DNA of 64,000 bases from Chitinophagales bacterium (GTDB lineage: Bacteria; Bacteroidota; Bacteroidia; Chitinophagales; Chitinophagaceae), in contig JAFLBL010000007.1 of assembly GCA_017303855.1 (NCBI GenBank), positions 1 to 64,000 of the forward strand. Reading direction: 5' to 3'. Below are positions 8,754 to 18,300 of the stretch, piece by piece (position 1 is the first letter of the stretch; the number at the start of each line of letters is the position of its first letter). The position numbers and the translations under genes were made by a program. Below the pieces are notes generated by a model. It did no database searches, was not told the origin of the DNA, and saw only the letters and a program-made list of their open reading frames with translations.

Positions 8754-9348
8754 TAATCTTGTAAAAATACATTCCCCGCTGGAAAAGCCTGTCAAAATAA
8801 TATTGGGTATTGACCCCGGAACCATTGTAATGGGTTATGGACTGGTAAAAGTTACCGGAAAGGATATCAGTTTGCTTGATCTCGGCGTATTAAAACCGGG
8901 TAAAGTAAAAGACAGTTATAAAAAACTCCAACTCATTTTCAATACGGTCAGCGGCCTGATCACTCAATATAAACCAACCGATTTTGCGATTGAAGCGCCT
9001 TTTTTTGGCAAGAATGTACAGAGTATGCTGAAACTGGGCAGGGCACAGGGAGTGGCCATTGCGGCGGCCATGCGGCATGGACTGGAGGTTACTGAATATT
9101 CCCCCAAGAAAGTAAAACAATCGGTAACCGGCAACGGGAATGCGGATAAGGAGCAGGTGATGAAAATGCTCCAGACAATATTATCTTTCAAAGACAGTCC
9201 GAAATACTATGATGCCACCGATGCACTGGCCGTGGCTTTATGTCATTATTACCAGACTTCATCCGTAGCCGGCAAAGCCATTGCGAAAGCGGGCAAGGGT
9301 TGGGAAGACTTTATAAAAAACAATCCGGGAAGGGTCATCAAAAAATAA
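8704..9348 (+). CDS. ruvC: Holliday junction resolvase RuvC
   Basis: Endonuclease that cuts Holliday junctions together with RuvAB. The catalytic acids are visible: Asp in ILGIDPGT, Glu in IEAPFFGKNVQS, and the Asp pair in YYDATDALAVALCH; KQSVTGNGNADKEQV is the typical basic/loop region. The ATG at 8704 gives 214 aa, longer than the usual 185 or so, and overlaps the 5' end of the divergent gene by 50 nt. Homologues begin close to KIILGIDPG, where no ATG, GTG or TTG is available and only a CTG at about 8779 is in frame. The start is therefore uncertain; the function is not. Confidence 0.93.
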   Translation: MMTIRKKSFFLFRCSCINLVKIHSPLEKPVKIILGIDPGTIVMGYGLVKVTGKDISLLDLGVLKPGKVKDSYKKLQLIFNTVSGLITQYKPTDFAIEAPFFGKNVQSMLKLGRAQGVAIAAAMRHGLEVTEYSPKKVKQSVTGNGNADKEQVMKMLQTILSFKDSPKYYDATDALAVALCHYYQTSSVAGKAIAKAGKGWEDFIKNNPGRVIKK

Positions 9349-9350
9349 AC

Positions 9351-9740
9351 TTACAGGGCGGCCAGTATTTTTTCCTGCGCTTCTTTCAGTTTTTCTGCCG
9401 TAGCCTGGGGCTTCTCCTGCATAAAATTAAGATCATTGGCAGTATTGATGGGTATCAGGTGTATGTGTGCGTGTGGCACTTCCAGTCCGATTACACTTAT
9501 GCCGCAACGGTTGCAGTCAAACGATTTTTCAATTGCTTTTGCAATGGGTTGGGCAAACAGCAGCATTTCCTGAAGATAGGCGGCAGGCAGGTCAAATAAA
9601 TTGTCCACTTCCGTTTTAGGAACAACCAGGACATGTCCTTCCCGCAGGGGAAATATATCCAGGAACGCGAAAAATTTATCATTCTCCGCAATTTTATAAG
9701 AAGGGATCTGGCCGGTGATTATTTTGGAGAAGAGGGTCAT
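9351..9740 (-). CDS. HIT family nucleotide hydrolase
   Basis: A 129-aa histidine-triad protein. The triad is VPHAHIHLI with His90, His92 and His94; ITGQIPSYKI and FLDIFPLREGHVLVVPK are typical earlier motifs of the Hint/HIT branch. Such proteins hydrolyse nucleoside phosphoramidates or related nucleotides. It lies downstream of greA on the same strand, with a strong hairpin between them, and converges with ruvC. Confidence 0.93.
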   Translation of the reverse strand: MTLFSKIITGQIPSYKIAENDKFFAFLDIFPLREGHVLVVPKTEVDNLFDLPAAYLQEMLLFAQPIAKAIEKSFDCNRCGISVIGLEVPHAHIHLIPINTANDLNFMQEKPQATAEKLKEAQEKILAAL

Positions 9741-9766
9741 GGGTTGAGGGTTTAGGGTTGAAGGTA
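9741..9766. repeat. Short heptad repeat upstream of the HIT gene
   Basis: GGGTTGA GGGTTTA GGGTTGA runs in 7-nt units immediately before the start codon of the HIT gene. It has the same period as the tracts near 3.4, 6.8, 41.8 and 48.1 kb. Confidence 0.55.
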
Positions 9767-9784
9767 AAGCTAGTTTGTTGTATA

Positions 9785-9816
9785 AAAAAAGTCTTCGTTG
9801 TTACGAAGACTTTTTT
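9785..9816 (-). terminator. Terminator after greA
   Basis: Perfect stem AAAAAAGTCTTCGT / ACGAAGACTTTTTT with a 4-nt loop. A- and T-tracts on both sides make it usable in either direction; by position it serves greA. Confidence 0.85.
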
Positions 9817-9841
9817 CAGTTGCATAGCCTGAATAAAACAA

Positions 9842-10315
9842 TCAGGCGGTAATTCCTTCGATTTTAAATTTCAGCACACCGGCGGGGGCCTGTACTTCGG
9901 CTGTTTCACCGACTACTTTACCCAAAATGCCTTTACCGATGGGTGAGGTCACGGAAATTTTTCCGGCTTTCAGGTCGGCTTCTTTTTCGCTGACAATTTT
10001 ATAAGTTACCTGTTTTTTTGTATTCAGGTTGGTAAGGGTCACTTTGGTCAGGATGGATACTTTGCTGGTATCAATATTCGCTTCATCAAGAACCCGGATA
10101 TTGGCCATTGTGCCTTCCATGGCAGCAATTTTCGCTTCCAGGATACCCTGCGCTTCTTTGGCCGCATCGTATTCCGCATTCTCCTTGAGGTCGCCTTTTT
10201 CACGGGCTTCGGCAATCGCTTTACTGGCGGCAGGACGATCCACGGCCTTCATCCGTTGAAGGTCGGCTTTCATCTGCTCCAGTGTTTCCTTTGTGACATA
10301 CTGTAATGTACTCAT
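9842..10315 (-). CDS. greA: Transcription elongation factor GreA
   Basis: Binds the secondary channel of RNA polymerase and stimulates cleavage of backtracked RNA. The 157-aa length is standard. The N-terminal coiled coil carries the acidic tip (REKGDLKENAEYDAAKEAQ), and the C-terminal globular FKBP-like domain has SVTSPIGKGILGKVVGE. A purine-rich AAGGAAG lies just before the ATG. It is followed by a strong terminator. Confidence 0.97.
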   Translation of the reverse strand: MSTLQYVTKETLEQMKADLQRMKAVDRPAASKAIAEAREKGDLKENAEYDAAKEAQGILEAKIAAMEGTMANIRVLDEANIDTSKVSILTKVTLTNLNTKKQVTYKIVSEKEADLKAGKISVTSPIGKGILGKVVGETAEVQAPAGVLKFKIEGITA

Positions 10316-10335
10316 AGTCGCTTCCTTTATATAAA

Positions 10336-10375
10336 ATAAAAAAATAACAACGCCTCAGCTTTTGACTGAAGCGTT
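10336..10375 (-). terminator. Terminator after the 151-aa lipoprotein gene
   Basis: On the minus strand the stem AACGCTTCAG / CTGAGGCGTT is followed by GTTATTTTTTTATTTT. It separates the lipoprotein gene from greA. Confidence 0.75.
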
Positions 10376-10440
10376 GCAATTCAGTTGTAAAGGTAGAAAA
10401 AGTTTTTAAACCATGAAATAAGCGGCCTGATTTTTAACAA

Positions 10441-10896
10441 TCAGCGTTTTTTGAACTCATATACCCGGTCATGACCAAGGGCAAATTGTTCAGTCCGGAG
10501 GCTTTTTCCGTTGTTATACAGGTGAATATCATCAAAACGCCATTCCAGGCTACGATGCAATAATGTATTGGATACATTTATAAGCAGAAAGCGCATATCC
10601 CTGGCCTGCCAGGTGCCATCATCATTGCTGAAAATTCCTTTATTGTGTTTCCCGGCACGCCAGTAGCCAGTCAGGGTATCTGTACCTTCCACATAGCGGG
10701 CTTGTCCGTTATCGTCAAGATGAAATATTCCGTTTTCATACCCGGATGTAAAGGGTACGGTGCCGGTGCTCAGCCGCTTGCTGGCTACTTCAAGATCCCA
10801 GGTACCGGATAGCCTGTTCTCCAATGATTTTGAACAGGAGGAAATAATCCCCCCGGTAACTATTGCCAGGGTTATCACCGCAATGTTTTTACGCAT
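10441..10896 (-). CDS. Small lipoprotein, lipocalin-like
   Basis: A 151-aa product with a signal sequence and a Cys after GGIISS, so probably a lipoprotein. The mature part starts with LSGTWDLE and is mostly beta strand (YWRAGKHNKGIFSNDDGTW), resembling the lipocalin-like families common in Bacteroidota. The start at 10896 (MRKNIAVITLAIVTGG) is chosen because it begins a normal signal peptide; an ATG at 10941 would add 15 residues in front. Ligand and role are unknown. It lies just downstream of a dehydrogenase gene on the same strand. Confidence 0.75.
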   Translation of the reverse strand: MRKNIAVITLAIVTGGIISSCSKSLENRLSGTWDLEVASKRLSTGTVPFTSGYENGIFHLDDNGQARYVEGTDTLTGYWRAGKHNKGIFSNDDGTWQARDMRFLLINVSNTLLHRSLEWRFDDIHLYNNGKSLRTEQFALGHDRVYEFKKR

Positions 10897-10946
10897 CAGG
10901 CGGAAAATTAGAAGTGAAAAAATACAATATTGAATATACACAAAAA

Positions 10947-11879
10947 TCAGGAGATGCTGAATCCCAGCTTTTCCAGCAAAACTGCGGCCATTTTATAATC
11001 CGCTTCCTGGCTATACCCGGCAATATGAGGTGTAATGATTACATCCTGCCTGGCGAGCAGTTTGTCCAGTTCTGCTTTTTCGTTTTCAGTATAGGTGGAT
11101 AATTTTTCATTGGGTAGTACATCCAGTCCTGCTCCGCTGATCTGCTTATTTTCCAACGCCTCAATCAGTGCGGTAAGCGCTATCACTTTACCTCTTGATG
11201 TATTCAGGATCAGCGGTTTTCTTTTAAGGGACCGGAAAAAATCCTGATCCGCCATACCGGTGGTTGCCTCAGTCAACGGTACATGAAAACTGATAATATC
11301 CGCATACCGGGCAATCTGTTCCTGATTGGCTTCTTTAATATATGTCCGGGCAAATCCTGATTTAAATTTATCATAAGCCAGTACGGTAACCTGAAAGGGC
11401 TCCAATAACCGGGCAAAACAACTGCCGGTATTTCCATACCCGATTATCCCAACGGTTTTCCCGCTCAGCTCTGTCCCGGTATTCTCCACCCTGCGCCAAT
11501 GGCCCGCTCTCACTTCTGCCTGTGCCCGGGGCAGATGGTTTAACAGGCTGAGTAATAAACCCAGGGTATGTTCCGCCACGGCGTTCCGGTTACCTTCGGG
11601 GCTGCTGATACATTGAATACCCCGGCTTTCTGCGTAAGGCTGATCAATCAGTTCCATACCGCTTCCCAGCCTGCCTATCCATTTTAATCGGGAAGCTTTG
11701 TCCAGCAGTTGCTTATTCACCGGAATTCTCGTGGTTACTACCAACCCTGCCGCGTCAGTAATCTCTTCTGCCAGTTGCTCATAACTGATTTCAGGCATAT
11801 CAAGTACCTCAAATCCGTTCTTTTGCAATATATCAGTCAGTAAAGTATGGGCTCTGCCTGTAATTATTACTTTGTTCAT
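10947..11879 (-). CDS. D-isomer-specific 2-hydroxyacid dehydrogenase (SerA-like)
   Basis: A 310-aa NAD-dependent oxidoreductase. The Rossmann glycine motif is GIIGYGNTG (about residues 144-152). The substrate/catalytic residues are in ILNTSRGKVI (Arg) and ITPHIAGYS (His), and GRLGSGMELID precedes them. The family includes 3-phosphoglycerate dehydrogenase, and this short form without an ACT domain could be SerA or a related reductase. Its ATG overlaps the rsmA stop by 4 nt, so translation is probably coupled with rsmA. Confidence 0.9.
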   Translation of the reverse strand: MNKVIITGRAHTLLTDILQKNGFEVLDMPEISYEQLAEEITDAAGLVVTTRIPVNKQLLDKASRLKWIGRLGSGMELIDQPYAESRGIQCISSPEGNRNAVAEHTLGLLLSLLNHLPRAQAEVRAGHWRRVENTGTELSGKTVGIIGYGNTGSCFARLLEPFQVTVLAYDKFKSGFARTYIKEANQEQIARYADIISFHVPLTEATTGMADQDFFRSLKRKPLILNTSRGKVIALTALIEALENKQISGAGLDVLPNEKLSTYTENEKAELDKLLARQDVIITPHIAGYSQEADYKMAAVLLEKLGFSIS

Positions 11880-12628
11880 CTCATTTTACAAATAAGGGCG
11901 GCAAATTGTTCAACCGAAAGTTGCTCTGCCCTTTTATTAAACAATTCATCCCCGAGAATTGCTGCATCAAAGAGTCCTTTTACCGCATTCCGCAAAGTTT
12001 TGCGGCGCTGATTGAAGGCTGTTTTAACCAGGAGAAAGAATTTCTTTTCATCGGCTATTTCCAGCGGCACTTTCCGTGGCAGGAGGCGGATGACCCCGCT
12101 TTTGACCTTGGGGGGCGGATTGAAGCATTGTTCGTTTACATCGAATAAATAGTCAACATCATAAAAGGCCTGCACCAACACACTCAATACCCCGTATACT
12201 TTATTTCCTTCCGGAGCCGCAACCCGTTGCGCCACTTCTTTCTGAAACATGCCCACCATGCATTCCACCTCTGTACGCCACTCCAGTATCTTAAACAGTA
12301 TCTGGGTGGAAATGTTGTAGGGGAAATTACCCACAATGGTAAATGGCTGGTTAAACGGCTGATCAATATCGAGAAAACTCTGGTGTATGATTTTATCCTG
12401 CAGGACGGGATAGGTTTGCAGCAGGTAGTTTACTTTTTCTTCATCCAGTTCCACGGCCTTAAAATCAATACCCGGCAATTGCACCAGGTATTTTGTGAGT
12501 GCGCCCCCGCCAGGTCCCACTTCCAGGAGACAGTCATACGGATGTTCCTGCAGGGCCGCAACAATTTTCCGGCAGATATTTTCATCTTTGAGAAAATGCT
12601 GTCCCAGTGACTTTTTAAGGGTGTACAT
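11876..12628 (-). CDS. rsmA: 16S rRNA dimethyladenosine transferase RsmA/KsgA
   Basis: Dimethylates two adjacent adenines in the 3' hairpin of 16S rRNA during small-subunit maturation. The 250-aa product has the N-terminal KKSLGQHFLKDE, the SAM-binding motif LEVGPGGGALT and the catalytic GNFPYNIST (NLPY motif with Phe for Leu). AFNQRRKTLRNA is in the C-terminal domain. A -7-like TACATTTG lies 6 nt upstream of the ATG, suggesting a very short leader. It is co-directional and overlapping with the dehydrogenase. Confidence 0.96.
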   Translation of the reverse strand: MYTLKKSLGQHFLKDENICRKIVAALQEHPYDCLLEVGPGGGALTKYLVQLPGIDFKAVELDEEKVNYLLQTYPVLQDKIIHQSFLDIDQPFNQPFTIVGNFPYNISTQILFKILEWRTEVECMVGMFQKEVAQRVAAPEGNKVYGVLSVLVQAFYDVDYLFDVNEQCFNPPPKVKSGVIRLLPRKVPLEIADEKKFFLLVKTAFNQRRKTLRNAVKGLFDAAILGDELFNKRAEQLSVEQFAALICKMR

Positions 12629-12633
12629 AGGTG

Positions 12634-12641
12634 CAAATGTA
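12634..12641 (-). promoter_or_regulatory. -7 element upstream of rsmA
   Basis: TACATTTG on the minus strand fits TAnnTTTG. It is so close to the ATG at 12628 that the transcript would be almost leaderless. A CTTG lies 15 nt further upstream, which is a short spacing. Confidence 0.4.
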
Positions 12642-12662
12642 AACGGATTAGCGGGGCAAGTA

Positions 12663-12697
12663 GAAAAAAAATAACCCCTTCCGGTACAGAAGGGGTT
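12663..12697 (-). terminator. Terminator after the 655-aa T9SS gene
   Basis: On the minus strand AACCCCTTC / GAAGGGGTT is followed by ATTTTTTTT. Confidence 0.8.
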
Positions 12698-12719
12698 TAT
12701 CCATCCTTGTTAAAATAAC

Positions 12720-14687
12720 TCATTTAATGTGCAACACGCTGGTTGTATATATCCGGCCGTTCATATTCACGGCCACCTGGTATACACCGGCAGGTTGGTT
12801 GCTGAGGCAATCCAGTCCCAGTATATGCTGTCCTTTCTGCAGGTGCATCGTTGCCTGATGAACCTGGTTACCAGTCTGATTATAGATTCGTACTGCCGCA
12901 TTTGTGGCTTGTGGCGTAGTGAGTTGCAGCTGCAGTTGGTTCCGTACGGGGTTCGGGAATACACGTATTTCCTGTTCATTGTTGCCTGCCGGATTAATTT
13001 TCAGTACCTGGCTGAGTTGCTGAATACCTCCGGCTTCTGCGAACCGTATCCTGTAATACAGCGCGCCGTTATATATCAGGCCGGTCCGGTCCGTATAATC
13101 ATAATCCGCCTGACCTGTTCGTCCGGTTTGAGGAAGCACGGTGGCAATGGATTCAAAGTTCACTCCGTCGGTACTGCGTTCCACATAAAAGCCCCGGGCA
13201 AACTGATTCTCGAGCACTTTCCAGCTGAGTTTTATTTCTTCAGCTGCCTTAACAGCGCTGAAATCGTATAAATTCCGGGCGAGTACATTACAGTCCCCGA
13301 TACTGCCGATCACAATCGTATCCTCCGCATATGCATCGCAGGTAGCCTGCAGGTATTGTTTTACAATATATACACCGGGTGTATCTACAAAAACAGATGG
13401 CCCTGTGGTGGGACCCAGAAAATGTCCGTTCGTCGTAGACCATTGGTATATAGACGTGGGAATCGGGTTCATCACATAAATATTACTGACACTTCCCGTA
13501 TCACAGATCATGGGAGTAGCCGTTTCAATTTCAGCGGCCGGAGCGATAAAGAAATCAAACGGCGCTACAAAATCCTTCAGTTCCGCAGTAAAGGAGGTGG
13601 AGGCCCTTGTTTTTACTATTACCCGGCGAAAAGGCATGAGGCAATCATCGCCGCCAAAAATCTTTGCCTGGTCCAGTCCGAGTTTGGTCATGTTGACCGA
13701 AAACTCCATAAACTGACGGGCTGTATAATTTGACACGATACTGTTATCACCCAGTACCAGTGAAAATGCCCCGGCCCATGTATTGTTGCCACTTTGCAAA
13801 CCGGTATAAAATGCACCGGCTGTTTTGGGTTGAATCCCGGCATATCCGTATTGAGCACCCGAATTGGCTCCGTCAAAACTGCCGGTCCAGTTAAATCCGA
13901 CAGGAGTTACGGTGGTAAGGTCATTCCGGTCTATCCAGATTCTGGCTTCCACATTGGTCAGTGCCGAGCTGCTGTATTCCGCTGTCAGGATAATATCTCC
14001 GGGTGCAGACATATTTCCCGCGCCATCAAACTGCCAGCGGGTATGTCCGGCATCCGGTCCGTAATTATAGAATTTCCGGGTAGCCCGGTCGTAGTAAATA
14101 TCGGTCTGGTACATTTCAAAATCGAAGTACCGGTTACCCGTGGTATTTTCAATTGATATACCGCCGAATAACCACATAGAGTCCGCAATATTGGGACCCG
14201 CCTTCCGCACATGGATCATCATGTCCAGGATTTCATTCTTATCCGGTATTGATTGCGACACCGGGCAGCTCCAGTCATTAGGACTCATGCCGTTTTTATT
14301 GGAGCCGGAAGCAAAAACCGTGGAATCGTCGCCATGATAGTCTCGGACAAAATATGCATCCACCAGCAGCCGGTTATTCACCACTGAATAAGCGGGATAA
14401 CGCATACTTCTGAAAAAAGGCAGTTTACGGCTGTCCGGATTACTGATATAACCGGCAAGGATCGCAGCCGCGCCGGCCGTATCCACCATAAATTGTCCGG
14501 TGCCGGGTGTTCCGGGGAGCAGGAACCAGTCGTCGTTTCCGGACTGGATAAGCCCGTTAAAGTAATTGGAACGCAAATCGGCTTCCACGCCAAAATTTGC
14601 CTTGATTATAGGAAATGTTATTTGTGCCCGCGCAGGCAGGCAGGCAAACAACAGCAGTAGCCGGACTATATACGTACTCGTTTTCAC
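12720..14687 (-). CDS. T9SS type A sorting-domain protein, 655 aa, unknown ectodomain
   Basis: Secreted protein with a signal peptide ending near PARAQ. The first 390 residues or so form an unrecognised beta-rich domain. This is followed by a short PKD/Ig-like segment (TNGHFLGPTTGPSVFVDTPG), the module with KLSWKVLENQFARGFYVERSTDGVNFE, and a C-terminal sorting domain starting at VFPNPVRNQLQLQL and ending with a strand and basic tail. The product should be exported across the outer membrane by the type IX system and attached to the surface or released. It is monocistronic, with its own terminator. The role is unknown, possibly adhesion or binding. Confidence 0.88.
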   Translation of the reverse strand: MKTSTYIVRLLLLFACLPARAQITFPIIKANFGVEADLRSNYFNGLIQSGNDDWFLLPGTPGTGQFMVDTAGAAAILAGYISNPDSRKLPFFRSMRYPAYSVVNNRLLVDAYFVRDYHGDDSTVFASGSNKNGMSPNDWSCPVSQSIPDKNEILDMMIHVRKAGPNIADSMWLFGGISIENTTGNRYFDFEMYQTDIYYDRATRKFYNYGPDAGHTRWQFDGAGNMSAPGDIILTAEYSSSALTNVEARIWIDRNDLTTVTPVGFNWTGSFDGANSGAQYGYAGIQPKTAGAFYTGLQSGNNTWAGAFSLVLGDNSIVSNYTARQFMEFSVNMTKLGLDQAKIFGGDDCLMPFRRVIVKTRASTSFTAELKDFVAPFDFFIAPAAEIETATPMICDTGSVSNIYVMNPIPTSIYQWSTTNGHFLGPTTGPSVFVDTPGVYIVKQYLQATCDAYAEDTIVIGSIGDCNVLARNLYDFSAVKAAEEIKLSWKVLENQFARGFYVERSTDGVNFESIATVLPQTGRTGQADYDYTDRTGLIYNGALYYRIRFAEAGGIQQLSQVLKINPAGNNEQEIRVFPNPVRNQLQLQLTTPQATNAAVRIYNQTGNQVHQATMHLQKGQHILGLDCLSNQPAGVYQVAVNMNGRIYTTSVLHIK

Positions 14688-14766
14688 AGGTACAGATTTG
14701 GGTAGGGTGGGTACAATTTCGGTTATTCCTGCATGTTAGTCATTGTCTGACATACAGACAGACCGG

Positions 14767-15198
14767 TTAATGCGCCACAATATGAATTGTTTCAATACCG
14801 GAATACACGGTAGCGGGATTGGCTCCGCCGATAAACGCTTTTACACGGTAACTCAGAAATCCGGGAGCCACATTTACATCCGTGCTTTTATAAGAACGCT
14901 GACCGGGAGCAACCGGCAGACCGGCTATTTCCCAATTGGCATACGGATCGGAAGGATCATCGTATGTTCTTTCCACTACAAAACCGGTTACGGTTTCGGT
15001 AGTAGCTGTGAACCCCCAGGTAGCGGTAACGCCAAAGCGACCCTGGCGGTGAATGCGGAAAAAGTCATAGCCGGCAACAACTGGCCGGAGTTTTTCCGTA
15101 TTACTATTATCACGCGCACCGGAAACAGGATCCTTACTGGTAAAGGCTGAACTGATCAGTAAAACACTCACAACGATTAATACGGCAGACTTTTTCAT
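14767..15198 (-). CDS. Small exported protein with fibronectin III-like module
   Basis: A 143-aa protein with a signal peptide (MKKSAVLIVVSVLLISSAFTS). The rest is one beta-sandwich-like module: WGFTATTETVTGFVVERTYD, then a Tyr/Lys-rich middle and FLSYRVKAFIGG. The spacing of the strands resembles the STDG-type module found before the sorting domains of the neighbouring T9SS proteins, but there is no sorting domain here. It probably stays in the periplasm. Function unknown. Confidence 0.7.
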   Translation of the reverse strand: MKKSAVLIVVSVLLISSAFTSKDPVSGARDNSNTEKLRPVVAGYDFFRIHRQGRFGVTATWGFTATTETVTGFVVERTYDDPSDPYANWEIAGLPVAPGQRSYKSTDVNVAPGFLSYRVKAFIGGANPATVYSGIETIHIVAH

Positions 15199-15336
15199 GT
15201 GTTTAAATTTTGTATAAAGTTACATGCATGTGCATACCACCGCAACGGCAAAATTCCTCATTTTGCCAATTGTGGTAAATACTAAACCTGTCTGATTTAT
15301 ACGTAAATAAACGTAGTTCAACTACGGAGTATAAAT

Positions 15337-15361
15337 AAAAACTCCCCCGAGACGGGGGAGT
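15337..15361 (-). terminator. Terminator after the 1421-aa T9SS gene
   Basis: On the minus strand ACTCCCCC / GGGGGAGT with a short loop is followed by TTTTTATTTATAC. A second small dyad, CGTAGTTcAACTACG, lies just beyond it. Confidence 0.85.
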
Positions 15362-15394
15362 CAGAAAATCTTTTAACAAGTAAAGACCGGGGTA

Positions 15395-18300
15395 TTATTT
15401 CAGCTTATTGAATTTAGAAACCATCATCTTGCCTTCCAGTTCCACACGAATAAAATACATGCCTTCCGGAAGAGCAGCGGCTTCTGAATAGGAAAGCGTA
15501 TTGCTGCCTTTCAGTAACTGTTCGTTATACCGGAATAAGATACGGCCATTGGCGTCTGAAATAACTACTGTCGCCACCACATTCTGCTGAACGTTCAGGG
15601 AAACCTGAAGTAATTCCTTAACCGGATTGGGCATAATTTTCATTTCTGCCGCAGCTGAGCCCGTTTGGCGGATTGAAATGACATGACTGTAGATTACACG
15701 TCCTGACTTCATCACCGACCTGAGTCTGTAATAAATGACCGGACTGTTGATACCGGTAATATCATCTGTTCCCGCATATGATTCATTCTCATTGAGTACC
15801 GGCTTACCTGCCACCGTATTAACCCTGCTAAACTGAATCTGATCCGTACTTCTTTCCACTTCAAAATAATCCACTTCCTGGCGGCAGAAGGCGGTCCAGT
15901 TAAGCCGGACTGTATGTTGCTGTAATACGGCTTTGAATGAAATAAACTCACAGCTAAGAATATAGGGCAAACAACGCCAGTCTCTTTCTGTCGCACAGCC
16001 AAACATAAATGCGGTATGCTGCACCATAGTCAGTGATCCCGGAGTCGGGTCGCCAGTTATAGTACCACCGTTACCCATTCTGGCGGAAGTAACCTGGGCG
16101 GAACTGTTATCCGCATCAAAGCGGTTATCCAGTCCGTCACCATCTGTATCCACACCTGTCAGTGTCACTACATCATCCTGTAATCCGTTCAGATTAAAAT
16201 CATTTCCTTCCACACGGTCTGTCAGTCCATCACCATCAGTATCCGCATCCAGGTAATCGGGTGTGGTATCGCCATCGGTATCAACCGGGTGAATGCCATC
16301 ACCACCAAATCCGGAGAAATTATCATACATATTATCAATACCATCACCGTCTGTATCATTTCCGGAAGGAAGCAGATAACCCAATGTGGTAAGTCCCTCG
16401 AGGTTATCCGGAATACCGTCATCGTCGCTGTCGATATCAAACGGATCCGGTCTGCCGGTAGCGTCAGCATTGGGAATCGGCAATGAGCCAAGGGAAGCCA
16501 GTATTACATTCCGGCCTCTGGCATTCACTGCACCGTCTACACGACCATTCCAGTCGCCATCAATAAATCCGGCTTCTTTTACATCGGTAATGCCATCTCC
16601 GTCACTATCCAGGTCATACGGGTTTGTTTTACTGTCACCATCAATATTATTATACGGATATGTATTGGCCCTTCCGTTATTATCAGGGTCTGTACCTGTC
16701 CGCATCAAGGTAGCGGCTGCATTTTCGGCTGTGCCATCATTGCCTACATCACCGTCCACATTATCACTGAAACCGTCATTATCCGTATCCGAGTAGCTAT
16801 CAATTACACCGTTATTATTACTGTCTGTTCCATAAGCTTCTACCACATCGGGTATGCCATCATTGTCGCTATCCTGGTCGAGGTAATTCGGTATGCCATC
16901 GCCATCCAGATCCGGCACGTCTAATCCATTACCTGAAAGGTCTTTTCCGCTGCTGTTGGCATCCACATTCTGTGAAAATCCGTCATTGTCCGTATCAGCA
17001 TAGTTGTCGATACGTCCGTCGCCGTTTGTATCCACACCGCCTGCTTCCACTACATCCGGAATACCATCGTTATCACTGTCAAGATCCAGCTCATTGATGA
17101 TGCCATCAAGATCCGTATCAAAATTATCATTCACCCCATCACTATTGGCATCGGTAAATCCGGGATAATCCGTATCCCTGTAATTGGGAATATGATCGGC
17201 ATCATCATCATCCAGCGGGTCCACACCACCACTTTCCACCAGGTCGGGAATTCCATCATCATCGTCATCTATATCACAACCCGCCACCAGGAAGAAGGAA
17301 GGTGAGGGATACCGGCAATTCGGATTTCCAAGGTTTCCGGAGGCAGCAACCAGTGCACGGTAATATAAATTCACATCACCTGCCCCTACGGATGCAATAG
17401 TATAGGTTGAAGCATTAGGTGCTGCAGCAATATCGGTCCAGGTTACACCATCCGCACTTACCTGCCACCTGTAATCCGGAGTGGATCCGAGTGCGCCCGG
17501 ATCTGAAAGTACCGTACTAAAGGAGGCACTGGTACCCAGGCAACCGGCATTAATATGATTGAGTCCAACGACAGGCAACGGGTCACATGAGCCAAATTGA
17601 ATATCATCAATCGCAATATCGTTTCCGCAACCACCCGGTGCATTATTGATCATTTCAAATGTGATACCGGTATAGGAGGCGGGGCTGGTAAATTTAATAC
17701 CCAGTTGTTGCCAGCTGGTGCTGAATATATCGCCGGTTGATAAAGAGGAAATGATCACCCCTGATACACGGTCCCTGATATTGATCAACACTTTGGGATA
17801 TTTAAATCCACCGAAACCATCACAGATTGTCTGATACGTAGAATTTCCGACAAATGCCGCATAAAAAGAAAGTGAATATTGCTGATTGGCACAGATCGGT
17901 GAGGTGAAAGCACCTCTGTAGAAAACCGTATTGTCTGCATCCGCATTCACCAGCAGCATCTTCCCGTTCGGATTGCCTGTATGATCCGTTAAACTGATAA
18001 AATGACTGGTATTACCGGCTTGTGCGTTATCAGAGAGTGTATACCGGTCATTGGCAATAGGTTGTGTAACTGAACCGGTATAAGCAACAACACCTGTACC
18101 CAGCGACACACCGGAGCCAAGCACCGGAGCCGGTACTGCAGTAGAGAGTCCTGCTCCTGAACCAAAATTCTGCGTATACAGTACATTCGCCAATGAAGTA
18201 CAGGGTAGTGAACTACCGGTAATTGAAATGATCAGTGGTGTTGGCTGACCTTCCCCCACATCATCCGGTTTATCATTTGTGTTGAGATCCGGAATGGAAC

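Noticed and set aside
12729..13271. Plus-strand ORF of 180 codons opposite the 655-aa T9SS gene
   Set aside because: It lies wholly inside a well-supported minus-strand gene and has no recognisable motif.
16222..16796. Regular short repeats in DNA at 16.2-17.3 kb and 23.0-24.4 kb, first glance CRISPR-like
   Set aside because: The periodicity is explained by Asp-rich TSP3 protein repeats; units are degenerate and there are no constant repeats with unique spacers.
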